Shown piece after piece: positions 34,301-43,502 of a stretch of DNA of 64,000 nt. This DNA is from Sthenelais limicola (taxonomy: Eukaryota; Annelida; Polychaeta; Phyllodocida; Sigalionidae): positions 80,531,178 through 80,595,177 of the forward strand of contig OW804098.1 of the NCBI GenBank assembly GCA_942159475.1, in the 5' to 3' direction. The notes under the pieces are model-generated. The model ran no database searches. It worked only from the letters and a program-made list of their open reading frames with translations, and had not been told where the DNA came from. The stretch's first letter is position 1, and every line of letters begins with the position of its first letter. The translations under genes were made by a program, and so were the position numbers.

Positions 34301-37300
34301 TCTACACAGATAGAACCTATTCCTGGTCGGAATGGCAGCAGTGGGGTTCATGCTCAGCAACTTGTGGGCGTGCCTGGAAATTAAGGCAGCGATCATGTAT
34401 ACACAGCAAAACTGGAAGTAGCCATGACGCCATCTACTGTGAAGGCATGTCAACAGAGATCAAGGCCTGCCCCAAACCAGACTGTCCAAGTAAGGTGATT
34501 TTCTTGGCTATAGGAATTATATAGACAATATTATGAATAATTTGTTAGAGATCTCATTGTACTAATTTTATTTCTCAGAGTGGCAAGGTTGGAGTGCTTG
34601 GAGTAAGTGCTCCACGGGAGTCACTTGTGGTACAGGAGTGCAGACCCGCACACGTGAGTGCTCAAATAGTGGTACTTCAGGAGTGGACAGGATGTGTAAA
34701 GGTCCAACCAATGAATCCAGGGTCTGCCATAATCCACTTTGTAATGGTAAGTAGATGTGACACAATCTTTGGAAATTCCATCTTACAGTTTAAAAATAGT
34801 TTTAGATATTTGATTTCTTTTTTTAAAGATGGCTGAGATTTGTAGGTGTTAATTCATTTACTGATATGTAGGCTTAAAGATTAGATAAATGATATCGTGT
34901 ATTATCTTTGATGACCTCTACCACAACATTGCATTCGATTATCGAGAGTTAAATAATCATTTTAAATGATTTATTTTCAATTTGTTTGCTTCATGGGTAT
35001 ATCTATGTACAACAAATGATGTTTGATAATTCTACGTTTGGACTCCATTTCAAATCTATTTCTTGAAGTATGTATCCCCTACCGATAATTATTATTATTG
35101 CTTTCACCCTGTGTCAGAGCCTCTAAAGTTGATAAGTCCAAAGCTAACTGATTACGGAAAGGGAGTAGTGCATATGTACAACAGAGATAGGCAGGACTTC
35201 GGCAATATCTGTGGGGAAAGCTGGGACCTACAGGATGGTCATGTGGCCTGCAGGCAGCTGGGCTTTTTCAAGGGGGCGGCTGAAGGTGAGAAACCTAAAT
35301 TTTTGATAATTGTTAGTAAGCTCAATAAGTATAATGAATCTCTAAGTATAATGAATCTCTTCAATCACAATGCCAAATCACCTCAACAATCTGTAATATT
35401 AATATCATACAAGTTTATTAGATATGATTAGTTTGATAGGTAAACAAAGTGTGAGACAACATTTTGTTACTCTTCTTTACTGGAGACAATTAAGGAGGAG
35501 AGAGAGAATAAAACATGTTCTTCTCCTCTGTATGATAGTGGAAGGGAAAATTAGAAATAATATGATAAGCTTGATATGCTATTTAAAGAGGGTTCCATAT
35601 AATTAGAAAAAAACAATCCTGCATGTTAAACAGTATGTTAGGGGATATGTGACCAGTTTACTGGATAGAGCCGATAGAATTGCCCAACCCTTGTACTCAT
35701 CACTATATTTATCCATCGAATGTCTTCTCATGGACACTTTTTAATCACCTGCTTTTTCATCACATGGACTCACTTCACACCTTTTGCAATTAAGGTCTCC
35801 TTGATCCTAGCGACCTGTAAGAAAAGTAGCGGTACAATAGATAACCCATCCTCCCGACCTCCTTCCCTTCCTGGATCAGACCTCAACACATGAAACATAA
35901 TTTTTTAATCATCTGAAACTTCTTTTTTCCTAAATATTTTATTAAGCAGGAATATACAAAGAGTTGCCTTTGCCATGTGCACTTAACAAGGCTCCGGCAT
36001 AAGTAGCCTGCTTTTCACCTCGTTCCTGCACTTGGTACTTATTGTTGTCTCAACAAAACAGAAGTGCAGAAATACAATAAGGAGAGTGGAATGAAATGAA
36101 TCTGAAACGGTATGAAATGGAGATCTAGAGAGATGAAACAAGATGGAATTTATATCATACAGTTACGATTTGTATTTGTATGAGAACATTCCAGTGAGAT
36201 AAGGAGACAACAATAAGTAATCAAGTTTGCTAAGGCTAAATTAGAGGGATACATTAGCAAAGAGACTAAAGAGAAATCACACAAAGCAATATGTAAAGTC
36301 TACATAATTATATACATAGAATAGATACAGAAATCAGAATAGCATTATAGCAATACAAATTCACCGAGCCACCATGATTACTTTTGCTGATGTATATTAG
36401 GGGTGATGTCAAAATAGGGTTATGGTGGCCTCAATGGCCATGTCCATGGTCACGTCCAAAGTAGGAACATTGTTGCATCCAGCAGAGTGGCAAGTACATG
36501 TATGATAATCAAGTCACATCCAGGTCAAGTTGATTACTGGTCGTGTTCTGGTCGGCAGTCAGTTCTCACAATTTCACACAGGTGGCAACCCTGAAAGGTG
36601 GCAACCCTGAAAAGGTGCCAACAAGGTTGCTACCCTATCTTGATGTCACCCCTAAGGTGAGTGCACAAATTAAAGATGATGAGGTTATAACAATACCACA
36701 ACCCAGGGAGCCACCATTATTAATTTTGATGAGGTAAGGTGAGGCCATGAATTAAAGATGAGACACTTCATTAGAATTAATTGGAGATAATAATTGATAG
36801 TTCTGAAATTACATGTCTTTGACAGTCATTACAATTATTTAATTGAGGTTCCACTACACAAGTTACTAATGTAAAATAACTGAACACCAGCGACGTTTCC
36901 AATTACAACTGTTTACAGTACTGTCACCGTTAACAGTATTAAGTTGTATTTAACTCAGTATGTTTGTGATTATTAATTGTTTCCAACAGACGACGCTCAT
37001 TATGAGCATCAGAAGTAAGAAAAATAATCTATTTGATTAGCTCTATGAGGCTCATCAACTTCACATTTATCACTATGTATCTTATTTATGTCATACTCAT
37101 CTCCTTACTAATATACATGCCAAATGCTCAATTATGAAATATGATTTATTTAAAAACATTAATATTCTCACGATATAAATCAGGGAATGGGGGAAAAGCA
37201 GAAGTAATCCGGACCCACAAACAATAACATGTGTCACTTTACTTCCCATGATAAGATAATTGTTTTTTTCTTTCTGGATTCAAGCTGGAGTGAGTGAGAA

Positions 37301-40300
37301 GGAAGCAGGTGACAATGTAATTCTGACTGACGTACAGTGTGGAGGCAGTGAGCTGACATTGCAAAGCTGTAAACACGGGCCCTGGCACCTACCATCATGT
37401 AGCTCTAGCATGGTGGCCACTGTCAAGTGCATTGGTAAATTATGAATATTCAGTATACATGAAACGTTGATGTTTTTCTGAAAGAGGAATATAATTTTGG
37501 TGAAAACAGATTGATTGATCACATTGCTCTTCTTTAAATATAATTTCATGTGAAGTGGATGGCATATGGGGTGCATGGACTGATTGGAGTCAATGTTCTG
37601 CCACGTGTGAGAAAGGTATTCAACAACGTCACAGGTCATGTGATCACCCACCACCAGCTAATGGAGGGGCCACCTGCCAGGGAGAAGAGGACCAAGCCAA
37701 GGACTGTACACTTGACCCATGCCCAGGTAGGGTCCTCCAGGTGTTTTTGCTTTACAGCCTTCTCCTGCTAATTTTATCCCAAATTAAAGGTTTCTACGTC
37801 TACTCCACCCTATTAGGGAAAGGTTCATTTGGACAGACTAAATATTAGCATAAGCATTAGCGACCACACACAGACTTACAAGGAGGCAAGGCTGGAGTAT
37901 CAATAGATCTTATTACATTTTAATGAATGAAGTCTAAATGTAAAATTGTACATGGACAATGTGCTTGGACAAAGCTGAGGTTACAGATTTAAAGACAATT
38001 TAAATGGAGTCTGGGGTATTTACCCTTACAGTTGATGGAGAGTGGAATGCCTGGGAGAAGTGGTCAATAGATCTTATTACATTTTAATGAGGAATACTCA
38101 TGAACAAATTATGAATACATTAAAATTGTTATCGTTTAATTAATTGGCTACAGACTAGAGAATTCATTCATTAACTGTATTGACAGTTTTATCTTCAACG
38201 ATAACAAAAGTATCCTTTATTATAATTATATATCCTGTTGACATACAGACAGTCTAAATGTAAAATTGTACATGGACAATGTCCTTGGACAAAGCTGAGG
38301 TTACAGATTTAAAGACAATTTAAATGGAACCTGGGGTATTTACCCTTACAGTTGATGGAGAGTGGAATGCCTGGGAGAAGTGGTCAACATGTAACAAGAC
38401 CTGTGGCAGCGGCTGGCAGAGGAGGGAAAGAAAATGTCAGCAGCCTCTACATGGAGGTGCCACGTGTATCGGGGAAGCTGAAGAGATTGAACAGTGCAAC
38501 ACACATGCGTGCTCTAGTAAGAATGCTGAAATCTCTATATAAATATTGTATTTCTATTAAGTAACTCTCTTTGATTAGAAGTGGACCATTCCCAAGCGTA
38601 TATCGCCCTATGAGATGAGAACAGATCCATTCAAGAATCACAATTGTGTTATGCACAAATACATTTTATTATGCGTTGAAAAACTCATTTATTTCACCCC
38701 CTCTAGTACAGAATGTCCATAGACAGTGTATACAGGGGCGAGTTCCTCGGGAAGGCTGAGATGACATAGTAAAACCCGAGCAAAGGCCCTGTGTTGTGAA
38801 GTGTTGTTAGTGAGTGAATCAGAGGAGATAATGTGTATTTTAATTGTTACAGTGGATGGATACTGGGCAGCATGGGGAGCGTGGTCAACCTGCAGTATTT
38901 CATGTGGAGGTGGCAGCACTAAACGCACCCGCCTCTGTCATTCTCCTCAACATGGTGGCAAGGAATGTGAGGGAGACAGTGAGGAGCAAACTCAGTGTAA
39001 CACAGATCCCTGCCCAGGTATTGTATAGTCCTATAGATCTTACACCACTATTGATACGGGTTTATTTTTATCAAAATCCATTATTTAGATAATGGGAATA
39101 AGGTAATATCTACCATATATTATTGCAGGATATTGTATATATATATTATTACTGAAGGTAGGTGTTCTTACTGTTGTCGAAATACTGAATAATTATGTAA
39201 AAAAGCTTGGTAAAACTATACTTGACTGTATATGATTATGCAACACATGCTATAATCTTACAGTGACTGGGTTTTAAATATTTATAACCTTAAATTAGTA
39301 TCACACACTATTACTCTTTAATATATATTTTCTAATCATCTATAGTGTTATTGATGTTCCGTCATAACTACAACAGGCTCTTATTTCTAAGCTTTACCTT
39401 CTGAACAGTATAATGACATCCATTGTTGATGCACAATTTCCAGGTTTTGTCATTAATTGCTCAGCGCACATTATACTTTGCACAGAAAGGGATGTCTAAT
39501 TCTACCATATGTTTCAAGTCCCGTGTATTGGCCTGGTCCCACAAATTGTCTCAGCCCCGCGGAGTGAATGGTGCCTTGATCCTAGGTTGGGGTCAATCAG
39601 GGTGTTCCTTCACTAAAGATGCCAAACCTCTCTACAAGGAATACCAGCTTTATGCCCTTTGATGTTTAGCATGATAAAGTTGTGGCAAGATCGAGGCTAA
39701 TTACCCTCCCTCAATTAATCTCATAATAATAGAGGAAACTTCTAATAATATATCCATGAAATATGTTTGGACAGAAGGACAATAGATTTGGATGGTTGAT
39801 AGGCAGGTGTGCAATGACTGCCATTTCGGGATGAGTGTATGACCAGTGGGTAGCTGAGAGTAATTTTAGATAATGCCTGAAACCAGAGGAATATGGGGTT
39901 GTCTAATGCGTCATAACACCTTTGAAACCACTGAATATTATGCATCATCTAATGGTTACAAAGGGCAGAGTGTGCCCCAAATTAGGCAGGAGTGGTGGGG
40001 TTGGTGCTCGCAGAGTGGGGCATACACCAATACAGTGTCACATAATGTACTGTCTGGAGGCTCCTAAGATAAGATACTTCTTTCATAGTTTGTACTACAG
40101 AAAACCCAAGATTCTCAATCCTGTCTGTCCCATTCCAGTTGACTGTACTTGGAATGAATGGCAGGACTGGCAGGTGTGCAGTGTCACGTGTGATCAGGGC
40201 ACACAGCGCCGGCAACGTGAGAAGAATGAAGCGCAATTTGGGGGGGAGGACTGTGTTGGCGAATTGGAGGAATCAAATTCATGTGATGAAGGGCCTTGTC

Positions 40301-40874
40301 CAGGTGGGTGATAGCATACGGATCAGTTTAAACACTTCTAATAATCTTTTATGTGAACATATTGGACAAGACCTTGACATGACAGAAGTAGATTCACAAA
40401 CTAAAATAGGGGCTAGAAATACATACAAAATCCATATCAATGCAAAAATAAATCTGATTGAAACACCGTAAATATACCATAACCTGCTCCCAAATGTTGT
40501 AGACCTACTACAAAATGTATATGCAAATATTTCCAATATTTTATGTTTTATATTATATCCTATGACTCAGCTTGCTCTCAATGCCATTTAAATCTGCATT
40601 CTCAACTATTACGGAAAAAACAATATTACTATAATAAAAGTTTTCAAAATGTGGCTGCTGTTAAACATTCATAAATTATATAATAGGACATGTACGTCAT
40701 TTGTCTCTCTAGTTGATGGCACCTGGATGGCTTGGGCAGACTGGAGTAGGTGCACTGCCACCTGTGGGCGGGGTACACATTACAGACTGAGGGAGTGTTT
40801 CAAGAAGAACGGGGGCAAGAACTGTCTGGGAGACAGCACCGAGACAGAGTACTGCAACACTCATAATTGTCCAG
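30773..40874 (+). CDS. Secreted mosaic protein: PAN-like, EGF, SRCR and seven TSP1 domains (12 exons found)
   Basis: The joined reading frame is about 772 residues. A signal peptide (GKLFLIGLILMLNSTLG) precedes a charged, repeated linker. A PAN/Apple-like domain, one EGF-like domain, two TSP1, one six-Cys SRCR, then five TSP1 domains follow. These modules mediate adhesion and binding to matrix, carbohydrate or microbes in animals. Sponges and cnidarians make many such shuffled proteins, so a role in cell-matrix adhesion or recognition is inferred. Every junction from the EGF exon onward is phase 1, the classical state for exon shuffling. The start is ATG 30773 because it leads directly into the signal peptide; the TTG at 30752 is not needed. 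The 3' end is not certain. The frame is open at the 40874 donor, and no membrane segment was found, so the protein is either secreted or anchored by an exon I did not identify. Confidence 0.85.
31337..31720. repeat. Intronic degenerate minisatellite, ~30-bp unit
   Basis: Repeats of GTGACTGAGGGTTG.AGTGAGAATGGGTT-like sequence within intron 1. The minus-strand frames here (Ser/Leu/Pro/Thr/His) come from the repeat and are not genes. Confidence 0.85.
31980..32138 (+). CDS. Exon 2: PAN/Apple-like domain
   Basis: 53 codons, phase 0 on both sides, acceptor TTCCTCTAG, donor GTAAGT. The pattern CSRRCDVYHLCESFNFYP followed by RRCELN matches the PAN consensus (C..C.....C.SF.Y......C.L). The first domain Cys is not obvious at the end of exon 1, so the assignment is good but not certain. 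Confidence 0.8.
33057..33450. repeat. Pair of ~95-bp direct repeats around a GC-rich core
   Basis: The stretch TGCTGAAAATAAAACCCAGC to CACCCAACATATATA occurs at about 33059-33155 and again at 33356-33450. Between them is a ~200-base GC-rich piece with CCAAT-type (GACCAATCAGG) and CRE-like (ATGACGTC) motifs. It sits in the intron between exons 2 and 3. It might be a very small TRIM-like element, although the repeats lack TG..CA ends. Confidence 0.7.
33850..33985 (+). CDS. Exon 3: EGF-like domain
   Basis: Phase 0 in, phase 1 out. CKKNLCKNNGWCMD, then CICAEGWDGPTC gives the six Cys in EGF order, with the aromatic and Gly of the C-terminal loop. No calcium-binding consensus (D-x-D/N-E at the start) is seen. 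Confidence 0.92.
34310..34489 (+). CDS. Exon 4: TSP1 domain 1
   Basis: 60 codons, phase 1 on both sides. YSWSEWQQWGSCSATCG has the WxxW motif for C-mannosylation and the CSxTC motif for O-fucose. LRQRSC and CPKPDCP complete the six Cys. Confidence 0.95.
34579..34746 (+). CDS. Exon 5: TSP1 domain 2
   Basis: 56 codons, phase 1. WQGWSAWSKC, then VTCGTGVQTRTREC and CHNPLC. Compared with domain 1 the first Cys block is CSTGVTCG, one residue longer between the Cys pair. Confidence 0.93.
35118..35285 (+). CDS. Exon 6: SRCR domain, first half
   Basis: 56 codons, phase 1. GVVHMYNRDRQDFGNICGES, then WDLQDGHVACRQLGFF is a textbook SRCR start (V.VY....WG.IC...W....A.V.CRQLGF). The second half is in exon 7, so the domain is split by a 2-kb intron. 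Group A SRCR domains are coded by at least two exons and have six Cys, as here. Confidence 0.93.
35440..37180. other. Intron 6 sequence, no further exon seen
   Basis: About 2 kb of AT-rich sequence between the two SRCR exons. A direct doubling GTGGCAACCCTGAAAGGTGGCAACCCTGAAA is at 36580-36612 (repeat unit 15-16 bases). No domain-like frame or RNA gene was recognised. Confidence 0.5.
37285..37434 (+). CDS. Exon 7: SRCR domain, second half
   Basis: 50 codons, phase 1. NVILTDVQCGGSELTLQSC, then PSC and VKC finishes the SRCR fold (LDDV.C.G.E..L..C). With exon 6 it gives six Cys (group A pattern). Confidence 0.93.
37556..37726 (+). CDS. Exon 8: TSP1 domain 3
   Basis: 57 codons, phase 1. VDGIWGAWTDWSQCSATCEK, then QQRHRSCDHP and CTLDPCP. 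The TCE in place of TCG is the only change in the core motif. The VDG.W start is shared with the later TSP1 exons, which points to internal exon duplication. Confidence 0.95.
37901..38388. repeat. Tandem duplication with a truncated TSP1 pseudo-exon
   Basis: Copy 1 (37901-38063) starts TCAATAGATCTTATTAC and ends in DGEWNAWEKWS-coding sequence. Copy 2 (38064-38388) starts the same way, has extra intronic sequence, and runs into the real exon 9. The first copy holds only about 13 codons of TSP1 before it joins the next repeat, so it is a broken exon duplicate with an intact acceptor (TTACAG at about 38028-38033). Confidence 0.85.
38352..38516 (+). CDS. Exon 9: TSP1 domain 4
   Basis: 55 codons, phase 1. 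DGEWNAWEKWSTCNKTCGSG, then RRERKC and CNTHACS. CNKTCGSG fits the O-fucose consensus. It lies next to its own truncated copy upstream. Confidence 0.95.
38853..39017 (+). CDS. Exon 10: TSP1 domain 5
   Basis: 55 codons, phase 1. DGYWAAWGAWSTCSISCGGG, then TKRTRLCHSP and CNTDPCP. Ser replaces Thr at the O-fucose site (CSISC), which is still acceptable. Confidence 0.95.
39100..40080. other. Intron 10 sequence, no exon seen
   Basis: AT-rich with no TSP1-like frame. Reading frames at 39423-39662 and 39742-40067 show no domain pattern. Confidence 0.5.
40139..40303 (+). CDS. Exon 11: TSP1 domain 6
   Basis: 55 codons, phase 1. CTWNEWQDWQVCSVTCDQGT, then RRQRE and CDEGPCP. An extra Cys lies just after the VD start, and the middle Cys (usually after RxRxC) is missing at the REKNEA position. 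The domain may use a changed disulfide. Confidence 0.92.
40713..40874 (+). CDS. Exon 12: TSP1 domain 7
   Basis: 54 codons, phase 1. DGTWMAWADWSRCTATCGRG, then YRLRECFKKN and CNTHNCP. It ends with an open phase-1 donor (GTAGGC), so at least one more exon must follow. Confidence 0.94.
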
Positions 40875-41651
40875 GTAGGCTTTATTGTAGCAAGGTGAGG
40901 TCGGTTGAACCTGGGTTTATTAAAGGTTTAATGACCGAAATTGAACGGTATTTATCGTTTTAGTCTCTGTCTTTATATTATCAAACATTTGTTGCTTATT
41001 TAGGCTTATCTGTAGCAGAGTGAGGATAATAATGTCAATGATCTAATATATATCTACCAATATATATATGCATATCTCAAATTATCATCGTTCAACCAAT
41101 GTATCATCCCTGCCATCTCCTCGTATTTTCATCATTCACAACATCCCATACGTTATACTCAGATAATGTAAACAGAATACATCGTGCATTTGTCTGTGTC
41201 CATTTGTATATGTGATGTAAACATTTAAATAATGCTGTTGTGGATTTATACATTGTAACTGAATTAGCCAATTATACCACTTCGTAATTTAATAAATGTT
41301 TATCTATGACTATTTTCAGGGTATTTCTTCATGCGTTGTTCCTATTTTACATATATTAAGTTATGCAATTGTAAATATCTCGCTTAGTGATCCTATTATG
41401 TTTAAACCACGCATACATATATAAATCCCGCTGTAGCTTTGACTGATAAAGGATTAATCACCGATAATAATGGGAAGCCGATGGATCATGCACAAACAGT
41501 GCACCAGCAGGCCCGAAATTGAGGTTATCAATACTGTTAGTCTCTGCCTAAGGTGGTATAGATAACCTTTCAAGGCAGTGACTTATTCTGAATGTTAATT
41601 GTATTATCATGTAAAGCTAAATTCCAGGTTATTACGACTACCTTCTTCCAG

Positions 41652-41710
41652 TCGGAGACATATGGAGAGAATTCATGCATCAATACTACATGCCCAAGTT
41701 TCGGACTTAG
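41652..41710 (+). CDS. Candidate terminal exon of the mosaic gene
   Basis: An acceptor (CTTCTTCCAG) in phase 1 gives GDIWREFMHQYYMPKFRT and then TAG. The hexamer AATAAA follows about 290 bases later (about 42001). It has no domain, and other acceptors are possible, so this is only a suggestion. Confidence 0.25.
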
Positions 41711-41719
41711 GGTTAATAA

Positions 41720-42700
41720 CAATGGATCTAGTATAATTAAGGAGCTAAGGAAGATCTACAACACTTTAACCCATTGGTAATCTTCAATATAGAGAAACAA
41801 CACTAAAATATGTATAAAGGACTGTTTTTATAGGAAGCATCATCTTAGAGGTTGATTGTCAATTCTATTAAATGTTTCCGTTCTTTCGAGATAAGTTTCA
41901 GATGTAGTCTAACCAATTAAGGAATCAATTATAAGCCCCACATCATCCAATTTAGGGAATTTGATGAGATAATGCTAAATATATATCTAACTGTGATCTT
42001 AATAAACACATTGCTCAACTTCCTATAAGTTATAGTACAACACTTAATTGGGATGGAGCGCTGGAATCGTCCGTCATGATGGGATCAGGATAAAAGAAAG
42101 GTCTAAAGAATTGAGGTGAGTCAAATATATTCTGTCCAAATAATTTGGATATGAAATCGTGAAAAAAAATGAATGTTATAGACCTACCATTTATTTAAAT
42201 GTATGAATTAATACTTATCACATTTGTATTACTTAATGCGGTATAGGAGCTATGTAGTGGTGTCAGATATGGATATTGCATTATTACATAACATTGTGTA
42301 ATCATTATTAATTATCAATCATGAATGATTGATTTGATTTATAAAATATCTTTATTCAGGACTTAAGACATTACATCACTGATGCTATTCTCAGAAACGC
42401 CTGATGTTACAAAAAAAGTGTTACAATACTATGGAACATATTCCGCGAGATTACAAATGCAGAAGTTAATAGTGATAAGAAGAGATAATCTCAGTAATAT
42501 AAATGATACACCATTTGAAGGAATATATGTAATTAAGTTACGTAAAGACAGTATTACACAACATCAATTTGCGGGCATACACATGATATCAAAACAAACA
42601 ATAGTAAGCAGGTTGTAACCTGGGCAGTGTCAAAAATAAAAACAGTCCTTTTCCATTTCTTTACAGGGATCTTATTCAAGTCACCACCACTTAAATTATA
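41720..42700. other. Gap between the mosaic gene and the SDR gene
   Basis: AT-rich; no gene seen. A 78-codon frame at 42382-42618 has no recognisable motif and skewed composition. Confidence 0.5.
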
Positions 42701-42705
42701 CCTTG

Positions 42706-42847
42706 CCTGAATAGGTGACTGATAGTATACTATCAGTCACCTATTCAGGTCTAAAAGGTCTCAAATGCTTGTTGTTGTTAATTCCTAACATCAGTCACCT
42801 ATTCAGGTCTAAAAGGTGTCAAACGCTTGTTGTTGTTAATTCCTAAC
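42706..42847. repeat. 44-bp perfect palindrome joined to a 58-bp tandem duplication
   Basis: 42706-42749 is an exact palindrome centred on GTATAC (arms CCTGAATAGGTGACTGATA and its complement). The right arm starts a 58-bp unit (42732-42789) repeated at 42790-42847 with a few changes (TGTTGTTGTTAATTCCTAAC is common to both). Confidence 0.92.
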
Positions 42848-43301
42848 CTTTTTCTCAACTGAATACTAATATATTGCCCTTCTGAATATAACTAACATAC
42901 AATGTATGATTGGTGAAATAAATAATGGATTTTGGCTGTTGAGCTACCATGAACTGATAAACTGAAAAGTAAATAGGAAGAAAAGTTGATTAATCACAAT
43001 AACCCATGCCTATATGCACAGATGCCTCTCCTCCAATTGTAAACCAGGTACCTCAGGTATGGTATTAAATCGACCCTCAACTTAGTTAAGTAGTAATGTT
43101 ATTAGTGCAGTAGCCATGTATCATTGTGTTACTTTACGTATTGCTTAAACAAAAACTATTCTTCCTTCCAAAGACATTATTATCCCTTTTCCTCGCTAAA
43201 TTCGCAGATGTCTTATAGAATGATATAATTAATTTGCACCTTCAAATTATTGAATGCTGGAGGCCTGAGTATTTATCAGATGCACACACATGTGCATTTC
43301 C

Positions 43302-43307
43302 TTTATT
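43302..43307 (-). terminator. Polyadenylation signal of the SDR gene
   Basis: AATAAA on the minus strand, 28 bases past the stop codon at 43335, the usual position for a compact 3' UTR. Confidence 0.6.
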
Positions 43308-43334
43308 CAACCAAATAGTAAATAAAGAATTCTA

Positions 43335-43502
43335 TCATAGCTTTGCTTTTGTACAGGTGCCATGTCGCCCTCCATCAATGGGAAGAACTGCACCTGTGAC
43401 AAATCCTGCAGCTTTGGATGTGAGGTACAAAATGGTTCCTGCAACCTCCTCTACGTTCCCTATACGTCCCAGTGGGTGTACCTGACATGCCTTGGCCAAG
43501 AA
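43335..43502 (-). CDS. SDR exon 9: C-terminus
   Basis: 55 codons plus stop. HPLGRIGNVEEVAG, then ILYLTSKAAGFVTG and LPIDGG match the C-terminal part of SDRs (P.GR.g...E.a....fL.S..a.f.TG..l.vDGG). The acceptor is CTCTTACAG. Confidence 0.95.
   Translation of the reverse strand, partial: FLAKACQVHPLGRIGNVEEVAGTILYLTSKAAGFVTGAVLPIDGGRHGTCTKAKL

Noticed and set aside
42382..42618. 78-codon frame between the mosaic gene and the SDR gene
   Set aside because: No domain, no splice-phase fit to the mosaic gene (which needs a phase-1 acceptor), AT-driven composition.
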